Shown here in pieces: positions 33,901 through 46,090 of a stretch of 64,000 bases of DNA; within the stretch, counting starts at the first letter, position 1, and every line of letters begins with the position of its first letter. Both the position numbers and the translations under genes were made by a program. This DNA is from Cadophora sp. MPI-SDFR-AT-0126 (lineage: Eukaryota > Ascomycota > Leotiomycetes > Helotiales > Ploettnerulaceae). The notes beneath the pieces were generated by a model. It made no database searches and was not told the origin of the DNA. It saw nothing but the letters and a program-made list of their open reading frames with translations. The DNA is taken from contig JAGMVK010000021.1 of the NCBI GenBank assembly GCA_020747065.1, positions 868,001 through 932,000 on the forward strand, written 5' to 3'.

Positions 33901-36125
33901 ATTATAAAGAAAGCCTTTTTATCTTTATTCCTACTATTAGAACTAATTAATAAATTATTAGAATATAATAAAGTATTAAAATTCTAAGAATCTAGATGAT
34001 TTTCCTAAATTTCAGAACCTCCTTAGTTCTAATCTGAATCTAATTTAGTTCCCTTAGTATACACTAAGTAAGCCTTAAAAGAATTATTAGTTACCTTTAT
34101 ACCTTCTACTTTACGCTTAGTAAAGTACTTTACTTTTAATACTCTCTGCTCCTTATTAAAATAATAGCTACTATAGTAATCTATCTTCTTATAGATAATA
34201 TACCTTATATAACTTAGTTTAAGCTAGAATTTAGTTCTATATTTATTACCTACTAAAATTTTTATCCTTTAATCTAAATAAAGGACTCTTCTATCTACTA
34301 TATAAGAACAATAGTAATTCGGCCTTAATCTAGTATATTTTCCTACTTATAATCCCGACTTATGAATTATTTCTACGCTTAAAGTAGTATAAAGGCTATC
34401 TATTAATATAAGGAATATAAGTAGTACTTAAAATAACGCTATTTTAAAGAGTAGATTTCTAGATACTCCTTATATAAGCTTATCGCGTAATATCTTATCG
34501 TTTTGTATATTATTATCTTTAAAGCTAAGTTAAATACTTTATAGTTCTCTAGTAAAGCTCTTTAATTAAGCTAAAATTAGTCTACCTTTCTAGTAAGGCT
34601 CGGCTTAAAATAATAAGAAAGTTAAGCTAAACTAGTAACTAAGGAATTAATTAGCTCTCTCCTTTATCTTAAAGTTAGTACGTGTTATTTTAATAAGATT
34701 ATTAAATTTATACCCCTTATTTTATAAATACTAATAATAGTACGAACTTACTTTATCTCAGAGTATTATCGGAAATACCCGGTACTAAATATTATAGTTA
34801 ACGCTAGCTTTCTAGTAGAAGTTAGTAAAGATATATAGTTTCTTATCTAAGTAGTCTTTAGACCTACTATACTAAAGCTCTTTTATATATATCTTACTAA
34901 AGCTTACTAAGGATTTTAATTAGCCTTATATTAATATATCTTAGATATACTAAGATAGTTATATCTACTCTATATATAGTCTGTTAAGTCTAGGTCCCGT
35001 AAATAGAGGTAAAGACTTATCCTACGGGTATATATCCGGGGCTAGTACTAGATTTAGTAATAGATTCTTATTTAGTCTTTATATTAGTAGTATATTTAAG
35101 GGTCCTCTCCTAGGAGTAAATAAGAACTTCTTTTTTATATAAACTAGTAGTATTACGCTATATAAATCGTTATCTAGAATAGTGAGTTTTATATAGGTAA
35201 GGGTAATAAAATTATCTAAGCTTTAAAATACCTTAATCCTTAGGAAATTACTTCTTAACTAAATATATTAGTATATCCCCTCTTCCTCCTTTAAAATAGT
35301 TAACTTAATAAAATCGATTACTACTATTAGTTTATTATATTAATATAATAGAAGTACTCTCTAGTAAAGTATTTAAGTAATTAAGGTTATCACTTAGTAA
35401 GTACTTTGAATCTAATCCGGTACTATCTTAGGAGTGTTCTAAATCTATAACTTTAACTAATCCTCTAGCTAAATATTATCTTTAACTTATACTATCTAAG
35501 CTAATATAATAAATACTAGTGCTTTATCCTATTATATATAAACACTATTAGCTTATAATACGTCCTATAGTATAATCTATTCTGATTTCCTTATCCGAGA
35601 AAAATAGAAAGGAGATTAATTTCTAAAGTACTCTTAATAATCTTAGAAAAGGAACTCGCCCTTCTTACTACTATTGTAAAAGAGCTTTCGAAACTCCTAT
35701 AAAAGCTTTATTAAATCCTCTAATAATTCCTCTACTAGCTTTAGCCCTATTTATATTACTTCTGCTACTTCCTCTTCCTCTTCTACTTTTTCCTCCTAGT
35801 CTGAAATAGCTAGTATTTCTTTAGCTATAGTTTATATCTGAATTAGTAGTCTTCTGAATATAATATTATTTACTTAAAAGCTCTTTAGCTAAAGTTAAGT
35901 AATTAACTTAACGATTATTAAAGAGGAATTACTACTATTATTATATATATAAGTATATAAGATTTATAGTCTAAATATAATACTTATTCCTTACTCCTAA
36001 ATCACTACTTATTAATTTAGTTTCAAAGAGTTACTTATTAAGTATAACTAAGTACTTAATATTAAAGTCGCTGCTTTTCTTACTATGACTTATCTACTTT
36101 ATAGTATATATTAACTACTAATTAG

Positions 36126-36342
36126 TATTAGTTTAATACTAAATATAAGCTAAGAATTAAACGTAAATATTATATATATATATATATTAAGCTTAATAGT
36201 GTGGAAAATCTATATATTTCTAAGAGGGGGCGGGAGATACTAAACTATATACTACCTTCAAAACGCCACTAAATCGCCTCCGTAAGTAGTTCTACCCCCT
36301 ATTCTAGCTGAGACATATCCTGTATGGGCCTGTGGACTAATA
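36126..36342 (-). repeat. Right LTR of the copia element (5' LTR in element sense)
   Basis: 217 bp; less RIP-affected at its right half (it keeps GGGCCTGTGGACTAATA) than its partner, more affected at its left half. Confidence 0.9.
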
Positions 36343-36499
36343 TTACCCTTATCTTATATCTAGAGCTAATAATATAGACTTAAAAGAGATACTATATTAC
36401 TTACTAAAGCTCTCTTAAATTAAGCAGATCTATATATCTCCTGCTTATATATAAATATAAGTCTATAGAGCTTATAGTCTATAATTCAGATATACTAGA

Positions 36500-39400
36500 T
36501 ATTACGTTACCTTTACAAATAGTTATATTAAGTTTAGTAATAGAGTACTATTAATACCTTTGGAGCTTAATATAATTCTCCTTACTCTAGTAAATAGTAA
36601 TAAATAGATCCGGCGCTAATTTCTTAACGATTTTAAAGTTAGTTAATATAGACTTTCTATTTAGCTTATATTCTTAAAGTAGAATCACTCTAATTATAAA
36701 GATATTACTATTAATTATGAACTATTAAAATAGTATTATCCTAAGGATAATAATATCTATAATTAGATCACGTAAATTACGGAAACTTAAGAGATAATAT
36801 CTCCTTCTATAAACGAAAATAATAATAAGCTAACTATATCTTAATAAGCTAGAGTTAACGAAAAAGTTATAGATAATAACGAAGTTATATAAGCTCCTCC
36901 AGATTACTTAGTTATTCTATATTTAGTAGAAAATATACCGGAGATAATAGCTATTCGTATAGTTATTAAAAAAACTTAGACTATTACTATACTCTCTATT
37001 AGAATATAACTTCTTAATGAAATTAAGAGAACTTAGCAGCTTTTTATTATAGTATTTCTAACGCTTTTTCCTTATAGATTAGCTGATTTTAATAACCTCT
37101 ACTAATAGTTAATATTTTTATAAGAATAAGGATAATATCTTCTGCAGTTCTACGATAGCTAGTTTAGATAGTATCCTCACTTTAAATTCTACTTATTTAA
37201 TTAATTAATATAGAATAAATCTATATCTATAAGCTAATACTTTATTTACTAAAACTCTAATCTTACTAGTCTAATACTTAATAAGTTAGAGGAAGCTCTT
37301 AAGACCTCTAAAGGCCTCTTACTTAAGATTATTTAGTAAGGTATATACTTCCCTAGAATACTGCTATTCTAGGGTTTAAAAAGAAGCTCTCTTGAAACTT
37401 ATATATATGTAATTAATAATTCTTTAGTAGTATTTATAACTACTAGTTATATAGATATATAGTAGCACGATTTATAATATCTCTTACTAAGATTTAATAA
37501 ATATAGTATTACTACTAAGGAAGATAAGTAGAAGATTATACGTGATATAATATAATTAAATCCTTATATTATTGCTTATTATATCTACTTATAAATTACC
37601 TTTTTTTAGAATATAGTTCTTAAACTATTCCTTAGCTATGAAGACTTCTGGTATAGAATTGAGTTTTAAATGCGAAGTATAGGACACTACTATAGCGTTT
37701 ACTAGGTTCCTTATTATATCCCGGACAAAGATAACCCTAGCTTATTTTAAAATAGTACTTCTCTAATAATTTACGAAGATAAGGGAAATAGAGCGATCTT
37801 TACAAAATATTAAGTTTAGAAGATTATAGCTATTAATTTAAATCTATCTTAGCGCTTAAATAAGAAGAACCTAGTCTCTCTACCTCTTAAGGATATCTAG
37901 AACACTAAGGATTTTCTTAACTTAGTTCTTAATTATATATAAACTTACTATAGCTATTAATTAATCTATTATATTTATATAAATAAGAATAGAAATTACT
38001 ACTACTAGTTTTACTACCCTTAAACGATTTAAGTAAAGGTAGAAGTATATAAAGATATAAATTTAAAGCAGTAGTAATTTATAATAGAGAGGGACTAGCT
38101 ATTTTATAATTTATATACTGTAATACTCTTATTAGTATAGTTAGTAAATCTCGATATTTAACTTATAATAATATTCCGCGGACTTATAGATTATGTTTTA
38201 AAGTACTACTTTAAGCTAAAGAAGGCTTCTTATATATATAAAGAATTTAAGATAGAGGTTTTAAAGTATATAAGTACCCAGAACTTAATATTATCTTTTA
38301 TTACTAAGTTCCTTAATAAACTCATTAGGGAGAGGGACTACTTTATATAAGAGGTTAGCTATATTATTCTCGGCTTACTATTATACTACTCCTCTTATAT
38401 AGTCTATACCCTAGACTACTGTAATACTAGAGATTAATATATTAGTATTATACTTGAAAATCGCTATATTAAAAAGTAGAAATCACTATATAAGAGATAT
38501 TTAAATTAAAGTAATAAGCTTTAAGAAGTCTTATTTTTCTAGTAACTTATATACTTTAACTAGTATATAAAGAAGGAGCGCTTATAAGCTAAACCGCGAT
38601 TAATTAATTACTAGTCTAAGTACTTTATATTACTTGAAAAGGGATAGCTTAAGTATTTCTTTTAAGTTAAGCTTTAGCTCTATTTACTTTACTCTAAACC
38701 TTATTAACTCTTAGTAATCCTAGGAAAAGAGTTTAATTAATTTAAGTCTTATTAAGAAGTATAAGAGGATTTTAAGGCTACTTATAAGATTCTATTTAAT
38801 TATTACGAAGATACTTTAGAGAGGATTTATAAGGAAGATCTTAATTTAAATAAAGAAATTATTTTAGAAGCTGATTTAATTAGAGCGAAGTAAGAAGATA
38901 TAGAAGGTAAAGGGTAGGAGAACCTTACTACTACTAGCTTAAATTATAATATTATAATCAATAAAGATCTTAATAATTTAGGAGAGCGTATTTTTAATAA
39001 AATTAAGGATTAGAGTATATATATTAGGAAATATCCTAATCTTTTAGTAGATTAGTAGGAAGTATAAAAGGTATTATACTCTACTAACTTCTCTATTTTA
39101 GTAATCAGAAGTATAGACTTAGTTACTCTAAATCCTAAGTAAAGGAAATTCTTTAATCTCTTAATTAATTATTATACTTAACTTCTTACTAATAATTAAG
39201 AAGATCCCGATTAACTTCTTATATAATTAAATAGAGAAGTAGGAAGTAGTAAGACCTACGCTATTCTCTTAATATATTACTACCTCTAGCTTATAGCTAA
39301 GGCCGCTAGTAAAGAGAATCCTATTCTACGAGTAGCTCTAATTAGCGTAGCTATATATAATATTAAGGGTATTACTTTCTATAATCTATTTTATCTTCCT

Positions 39401-40530
39401 ATTAATAAGCTGTTTTAACTACTATCTTACGCTACTATCTTAAATCTATAAGCTAAGTTTTAGTATATTCGATATCTTATTACTAATAAGAAGTCTATAC
39501 TTAATTTTAAGTTCTTAATATAGATTAAGTAGTGTTTAGCTAAGATATTCCTAGGAAAAGAAGAGCTATTTAAAGGGATTAACTTCGTTATTACTAGTAA
39601 TTTCTTTTAATTACCTTTAGTTACTAGGTTATTACTTTTTTCTAGATTATATAAGGGAGAGAAAGGTTAGAAGCTATAGAAAGATACGCACTAGTAGGGT
39701 TATACTATATACTAAGCTTTTAGTATTATAATACGATTATTAAAGATTATATATTAAGAGGGAGAGAATAAAGAGGTATTAACTTTTAAATATACTCTTA
39801 ACTAGTTATGGACTAGCTAGCTTAGAGATAAAAGGTAGCGATTCTTACTTTATTACATAGCTAGTAATCTATCTTTTAAAGAGAGAGTATTATTTAATAA
39901 TACTCTTTATATCTATACTACACGAATAGAAGTCCGAGACTATAACTTAGTAAAGCTTAGAGCACTTAGAGAGCCGGTTAAGAAAATATTAGCTCTTTAC
40001 ACGAGTCTATAAGCTATAAATACACCTATAGATAATACTAAGAACTTAGCTACTAAATTACTATTCTTTATTAGAGCTCGCATTATACTATAAGATAACC
40101 TCTAGACTAGTAAAGGGCTAGTAAATAGCTCTATAAGAATACTAAAGAATATTATTTAAGCGGAGGGAAAGGATCCTTCTAAAGATTATCTATTTACTCT
40201 ACTTATAGAGGTTAATAATTATATTAGCTCGACTTTTAGAGAGATAGGATATATACTAATCTTTAAGGTTATATAAGAATTCATATAGAAAGGGAAGAAT
40301 TATAGTAAAACTTAGTTTACTATTTACTTAAGTTAAGTAATAATAGTTTATAAAAGTTAAGGTCTTACTCTCTTAAAGGTAATTATAAACTTTAATAGAA
40401 AAGACTTTATTATAAGCTTATTATATATAGCGGTTTTTTACGCGAAGACTATTAGAGGTATACTCTTTAAGTTTTTATTTAATCTAGAACGCTTTACTTA
40501 GTAACTAAGCTTTTTATTACTAAATAGAGA
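36500..40530 (+). pseudogene. Helitron Rep/helicase relic
   Basis: Read through stops on the plus strand. An N-terminal Helitron-like region occurs at about 36.6-37.3 kb. The Rep region near 37.6-37.7 kb reads EDFWYRIEF*MRSIGHYYSV, matching the conserved WYR.EWQARGS.H.H block. The Pif1-like helicase runs from a Walker A relic (EVGSSKTYAILL at 39.24 kb) through the family block now reading ALISVAIYNIKGITF to a late VYKS*GLTLLKVIINF block near 40.36 kb and FNLERFT at 40.5 kb. Stops fall where Gln or Trp is expected. Helitron ends (TC...CTRR with hairpin) were not located. Confidence 0.8.
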
Positions 40531-43020
40531 TATTAATTATACTTATAGAGCACTTAAGATATTATAAAATAAACTAATCTCTTTAAATTATGTAAGTAGT
40601 CTAAAAGTACCTGAAGAATTAAGTAGCTCTTTAACTACTTTAGCTTTATTACTATATAAAGAAGCTCTCTTTAAGGAACTAATCTATAAGGGAAGAAAGC
40701 TCTTTTAAAGGAACTGATTTATAGCTTAAGGAATAGTAGATATTAAGAAGAACTAAAGTACTAAGGCTAGTATTAGGGAATACTTACTATTATCTTATAG
40801 CTGTAATATTAAGCTAAATTCCTGAACTAGTTAAATACTTTTCTAGTAGTATCTTCTTATAGTCCTATAGTTAAGCTACTACCTCTATTACTCTTATAAA
40901 GTTTAAGCGTACTATAGTAGCCTATTCTAAGTATAAAAATTATAAGGAGAGCTAATTAGGCTTAATATAGTAGATTATATTTTTAGGATTAGAGTTTAAA
41001 AAAAGAGAGAGTTAGTTATAATAGCGAACTAATCGGCTAACTACTTAGCTATTAAATAATTAGTCCTGGATAGGACTAGTCGCTTTAACCTATACTAGGC
41101 TATTAATTTAACTAGTCTATATAAGTTAAAGTATAGCGGAGTTAAGTTAAGGAGGTAGGAGTTAAGGAAGAAGGAGTTAAGGAGGAAGGAGTTAAGGAAG
41201 AAGGAGTTAAGAATCTGTGAAAGAGTAAGGACCTACTCTTTTACTAGGTAACTAAGTCCCTTAGCTGCCCTCTACGCTTAAAGGTCAGTTAATTAGAGGT
41301 TAGTAGAGTATTAAAAGTAAGAAGAGTAAGAAGAGCAGATAAAAGTAATATATCTTATAGTATAACTAGCCTTACTAACCCCTAGTATAAGTAGTAAGTC
41401 TTATAGTAAGAAGAAGGTTATAGTAAAATACGTCTTATAGTATAGTTAGCCTTACTAACCCCTAGCGCAGGTAATAGTAGCCCTAGAAATTATTATATAT
41501 ATTAGCCTATTAAAGAAGAGACCTATAAGATATTAATAAGGAAAAAGAGATACTTAGTTAAAGAGAAGACTATTATTAATTTAGAGATTAGAGTCTAGAA
41601 TCTATAAAGGTAAGTTAGCTTAGTTAAGAAGCTAGAGATAGAGTACTTCCTAAGGTAGCTAAAGCTAATATTCTCTATAGTAGCCTTAAAGGTATCGTTA
41701 AGTAGTTTAGGGATTAAGAGGAAGAAGGAGGTATACTATAAAGTAGTTAGCTTAATTAAGAAGCTAGAAATGAAGTACTTCCTAAGATAGCTAAAGCTAG
41801 TTCTTTAAGCCTTAAAGTTAAAAAGGAAGATAAGATTATAAAGTAATTAGCTTAATTAAGAAAATAAAGTTAAAATACTTCCTAAGAAAGCCGAAGCTAT
41901 TATACTAGTAGCTTATAGCTTAATAGAGCTAAATATAAGTTATTCTTAAGAAGATTTAACCCTATTACCTGCCTTTAATTAAATAAAGAGACTACGAGGA
42001 AGACTAAGTAACTCGGAATTAACGTATAGAGTATAGTATCTCTTTATCTTCCCTTCTAGATATAATAACCTTTAGCCTCTAATAGTAGATCTGAAACCTA
42101 TTTACTAAAGAGTAGTAAGAGAAATAAAAGTTATTAAGGCTTTATTAGCTCTTCTATTTAATATAATAATCTAATTAGATAAGGAGGAGAACTATAAGTA
42201 TAATAAGCTTATATAATTATTAAAGTAAAAGACTATTATAAGGTATAAAAGTATTAAAAGCGAGGGGTAAAAGACTATTATAAGGTAGAATTAAAGTACA
42301 GGGAGTTTTTATTAAAAGTAAGGAGTAAGAGACTATTATAGGGTAGAATTAAAGTACTAGAGGCTTAAATTATAATTAGTATAGTAAAGAAATATAAGGT
42401 CTTACTTTTAGTATAAGTTAGTAGGAATTAAAGGTAATATTTAAGTTAAAGTTAAGGATAAAGTTAAGCTTAAAGTTAAGATTAAAATTAAGGTTTTAGT
42501 AATAAGAAGATAAAATCGTAAAAAGAAGTTAAGAATAGAGGAAGGTAAAGTAAAGGAAGGTAAGATAGACTATTAAAAGATAGAATAAAGTATTAATAAT
42601 TAAAGGTTATTATTATAGAGGGAGATAGTAAGCTTATAATAATATAAAAGTATTATTAAAGAGAAAAGGAAAAAGTCTTAAAAAGCAGGGGGCTACGTAT
42701 ATATAAGTAAGTTAATAATTGCCTTAGCGTTAGTTTAGAGACGAAGTTATAAAGTAAAGTATTAAAGTTATTCCTATCTTAAGAATAGCTTTTAATTTTC
42801 TAAGATTATATAATTATTTCTGAATAGAATTAAAAGATTTTTTTATATTTTTACTCGCTTAAATTAAGTATAAATTTCTATCTCTTTAGATTTTTTTAAT
42901 TATATTAAAGTATAAGATTATAAGCTATAAAAGTATAATTATCTTAAGAAGTTATTTATAAGATCGCTTTAAGATATAAGTTATTAAGCAAGTATTTAAT
43001 AACTTATTAAATACTTACAT
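40531..43020. other. AT-rich RIP-mutated DNA with short tandem repeats, unassigned
   Basis: Contains the 15-bp minisatellite (next entry) and an imperfect duplication, about 40 bp at 41352 and again near 41431 (both carry TTAGCCTTACTAACCCCTAG or one-to-two-base variants). Many Lys/Glu-like codon runs are legible but no family block. Confidence 0.4.
41146..41211. repeat. 15-bp minisatellite, 4.4 copies
   Basis: Units of GTTAAGGARGWAGGA at 41146, 41161, 41176 and 41191, with a partial unit to 41211. Confidence 0.9.
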
Positions 43021-43143
43021 GTAAAATAAATATCATAATATAATTAATTAAGCAGGATTTTAGTCAAAACTAACGTTCATACTGCATTTAACAAGCCCTG
43101 CCGCTTTAAGTAGTAGTCCTTTATATTTTAGTAGAGGATTTGC

Positions 43144-43188
43144 CTGCCAAGACGCTAAAACCCGTAAGCGAGCTGCCACACGAAGGGA
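43144..43188 (-). repeat. Right terminal inverted repeat of the island
   Basis: 45 bp; the reverse complement begins TCCCTTCGTGTGGCAG and ends GGGTTTTAGCGTCTTGGCAG, as does the left repeat. Followed by TA at 43189. Confidence 0.85.
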
Positions 43189-43598
43189 TACAGCTGCTGT
43201 ACCGTAGAAATTCAGGTTCTCTGTTTGTCAATTACTTGTTGAGAATGTGCCGGCTGCAATGTAACTTTCCGCAAATATACTACTAACGGGGGTTTACATT
43301 CTTTTGCGATCATCATTCTATACGCCAAAGTGACTTCAGATCATGTACGCCTGTTAGTAAAATCATATCATTACAAACTACGCTATCCTGGGGATTGTAT
43401 ATCGCATTCCATTCTAATGGAATAATTGGCCGCTTCTTAATTTACCATTTGTTTTCATCAGCTCGGACACAGTTTCTGGATAGCCGTTGAATTCGGCGGA
43501 TGTCAACTGGAGAAGAGTTGTTCATTGGTCCCTTATAATTGGTCAAATCTATGTACAATACTTATCATATGTTCAGTGTTAAACTTGAACTTGTCGAT

Positions 43599-43606
43599 TG
43601 GCGCCA
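43599..43606. promoter_or_regulatory. Cluster palindrome core, bZIP upstream region
   Basis: TGGCGCCA, a perfect 8-bp dyad, but with T and G flanks instead of G and C. Confidence 0.4.
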
Positions 43607-43684
43607 GAACTGGGGTTTCGCCAATGTGAAAAACATGATGCCACTGTATGGGATTAGTTTGTGCTAGTGACGACGTGCAGCCAA

Positions 43685-43695
43685 GTGGTACCACC
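43685..43695. promoter_or_regulatory. Cluster palindrome site, bZIP upstream region
   Basis: GTGGTACCACC; its first ten bases are a perfect dyad. Confidence 0.55.
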
Positions 43696-44012
43696 GTTGC
43701 ATGAGTAATCTTAGCGTGTGCAACTTATGTTAATCAAATGCCTTCTCAGGAAGTTCAATAATTGAAGGAAACTCTGCCTTGGACCTGGATCCAGCCTAAA
43801 ACCGGGGATGACGGTTCACTAAAATTTCAGTACTACTCTGCAACGAATGGATAAGGGCATTGAAAAGCGTAGACAGCGTATAGCTAATGGTGAAGCTTAA
43901 ATCGTAATTCTAGGCGTATTTATACCGAACAATGGAGATATTATCAATTAGACCACGTGAGGGCGTCAAGGTCTTACGATCCGATATCATCCTCTGAAGT
44001 ACAGTACATGCA

Positions 44013-44023
44013 GTGGTGCCACT
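44013..44023. promoter_or_regulatory. Cluster palindrome site, bZIP upstream region
   Basis: GTGGTGCCACT, identical to the site in the MFS promoter, about 510 bp before the bZIP start. Confidence 0.55.
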
Positions 44024-44535
44024 TGGTTGAAACACCACTTTGAGCTATATGCGGATATGTATTGCTCTATATTAATTATTTTCCATGTTGGTTTAACCTT
44101 TCAAGTCAAACTAAGGTCCAATGAGGTCCAAGCGTGGTCTCAATTAGATCACCTTTGAGCAGCACCAGTGTCTGGCACCGCAAGCAAGAACTATCCATTA
44201 CTACGCTACCGATCTTTGAAACTTTCCAGTCTTACCTTCCCCTTACTCAGAGTCCCATTGTATCTTCCTACGTATTTTAAGATATGAGAATTGGCCAACG
44301 GTTGGTCAGTAGTCTGCAAACTCCAACACTGCCTGTCAGTCGATGTTGACAATAGGTCAGGCGTCCCTACAAGCACGCCTGATTTGGGCATGACAGGGTG
44401 CTCCTTCGGTATCATGTTCTGGGTGAAAGCGCACAGAATGTAAGTCGATATTGTGATTCCAGAAGTCGTTGTATTTACTCATTCTTTAAGCAATCAAATG
44501 TATTCAAGCTTAGTTTCAGCTGGAAATATCTTACC

Positions 44536-45465
44536 ATGGACTCGATAAACCCCCAACTTCTAGTGCGTGATGATCTAGATGGAATTCCACAAGGTCTGGC
44601 GTCCTGTCGTATACAACATCCAAGTTCGTCGAGAATTGACCCCTCATCAATCGCTTTAAGGCCCCATAAGCACTGCTTAGATAAGTATGGCGAACTTACG
44701 CGATTTCAAGACTATCATACGATATCATTCCTCGAGACTAGCTCTTTGATAGAGTATGACCAGACAATCAGCAACCCCGATGTCGATTTCCGGACCTGGC
44801 TTCAACGCCCCGATTGTCCACTCGACTATTTCACCACCGCTGAACACGATGAGCTCTTGAATTTCAGTGAGTTTCTTGATCCAAAAACCACATGAGATTG
44901 ATTCTCTAACAAAATATCATAAACATCCTCAGATATTCCCAATGAGTACTTTATCCCTCAGTCGCCGACAGATCAAAGCCAAACAACCACTTTCTCCGAG
45001 CTAGACTTCTCTCAATTCACAAACGAGGCCCACTTGTCGAACGCAGAGGATCCGCTTCCGCATCAAGAGTGGCAGAGCCCGGTCGCGGATCATTATATCC
45101 TCCAACGTGAAGCAAAGTGGTCAGCGACGAGTCCTCCTCTACCCTCCAGCCACACGACTTCTAATCCACCAGGACCCGAGGCACGCGAACCAGACGACGA
45201 AGCAAAAGCCAAGCGGGACGATAAACGAGAGCGCAACAAAGTTGCATCGACACGGTTCCGAATCAGGTCCAAAGAGCGGCAAGATGCATTGGCGAAGCTA
45301 CTCGCCGACAAGACGAGTGCCTTTCACCAACTCGAATCACGAATGCGGCGGTTGCAATTGGAGAATGTGAAGATGAGAGAGCAACTCGTGAACAAGCGGA
45401 GACTAAAGGGGCAGGAAGGGCAGGTTAAACGGAAAGGCGTGGAAGAGACCAGACCGGTGATGTGA
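44536..45465 (+). CDS. bZIP transcription factor, Cys3/MetR-like
   Basis: Nuclear DNA-binding protein of 287 residues. Exons 44536-44866 and 44933-45465; the intron runs GTGAGT to CCTCAG and restores NFNIPNEYF. The basic region reads KRERNKVASTRFRIRSKERQ, with the invariant Asn at about 212 and Arg at about 220 (N-x7-R); the ASTRFRI spacing resembles the Cys3/MetR group (AASARFRI). A leucine-zipper-like amphipathic helix follows (about 228-262). The N-terminal part is acidic and Pro/Ser-rich, plausibly activating. The frame is open upstream, but the ATG at 44536 is the first that gives a bZIP-like N-terminus (MDSINPQ). Likely pathway regulator because it lies between exporter and NRPS; its upstream region holds three cluster palindromes, compatible with autoregulation. 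Confidence 0.85.
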
Positions 45466-46090
45466 AGCGGGAATAGGTGCTTGCTTGCTTCATCAGTTTT
45501 GAAGAGATGAAAAAACTTGACAAGACAAGGGATATCCACATTCTCTCTTCAGGCAGTTACAACAAAAAAACATTGGTTCGCAGTCAATCATCATCTACAC
45601 TTTCACAATATTGCCCTCTAGCCCCCACAAAAAAACTAAAAAGACCTATGAGCCACAAGAATAAGTTCCACAGCTCCCTCACTCTACCTTTACCCGGTAG
45701 CGCAAAAACCGAACTTTCTGCAAACCTTACGTTCACTCTCGTCATCTGTCCTAGTCTTCTCATGGTCCGCTTGCAGCTACAGTAATATCCGGTCCGTTCT
45801 TGGCTAAGCAATTGGCCACGATCAAAAATAGTTTGAGATAGAAAGAGAGAAACGTACGAATAAAGAGCTCTCGATTCAAGTCATGAAATAAAAAGTCAGA
45901 TCAGATCTGTTTAAAATCGCAATAAAATGGTAATACATTCTAGAAGATCTAGTAATTCTTCATCAGGCCGATGAATTGCACTATCGTACGTATGAAATGC
46001 CACATAACTCTATCGGCCAGTGAAAGACTTACCACTAAAAAGGTAAATAAGAGTGTGCTATTACAAAACATAAATGCCAATCAACCACCA
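45466..46090. other. Convergent intergenic region, bZIP / NRPS
   Basis: 625 bp where the 3' ends of the bZIP gene and the NRPS gene meet. No gene or repeat recognised. Confidence 0.5.

Larger units (their letters stand above)
28227..36342 (-). mobile_element. Complete but RIP-inactivated Ty1/copia LTR retrotransposon
   Basis: 8.1 kb element with 215-bp (28227-28441) and 217-bp (36126-36342) LTRs and a perfect 5-bp target duplication TTACC at 28222-28226 and 36343-36347. The LTRs differ mainly by C-T and G-A changes. The left one starts TG; the right one starts TA where TG is expected, and both end TA where CA is expected, as RIP would produce. Reverse transcriptase and RNase H relics read on the minus strand, so the 5' LTR is the right-hand one; a purine-rich stretch just inside the left LTR on the minus strand suits a polypurine tract. 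A 455-bp MITE lies inside. Confidence 0.9.
25155..43188. mobile_element. 18 kb RIP-mutated transposon island bounded by inverted repeats (piggyBac-type shell)
   Basis: The block is bounded by a 39-bp and a 45-bp inverted repeat and by TA on both sides (25153-25154 and 43189-43190). Between about 25.3 and 43.0 kb the sequence is very AT-rich, has few CA/TG dinucleotides, and has no long open frame on either strand, the pattern left by RIP. The first 100 bp and last 170 bp inside the repeats are not RIP-mutated. Contents in order: piggyBac transposase relic, unassigned AT-rich DNA, a copia element holding a MITE, Helitron remains, short tandem repeats, unassigned DNA. The simplest view is a piggyBac-like element into which others inserted; the outer repeats could instead belong to an unrelated short element. 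Confidence 0.75.
43191..44535. promoter_or_regulatory. Upstream region of the bZIP gene
   Basis: 1.3 kb of normal-composition DNA from the island edge to the bZIP start. No convincing gene. Three strict TGGYRCCA cores lie here (43599, 43686, 44014), suggesting the regulator's gene carries the same sites as its presumed targets. Confidence 0.55.

Noticed and set aside
25155..43188. Island as a Starship giant transposon
   Set aside because: No tyrosine-recombinase captain gene or cargo genes are visible, and it has inverted terminal repeats with a piggyBac transposase relic at one end.
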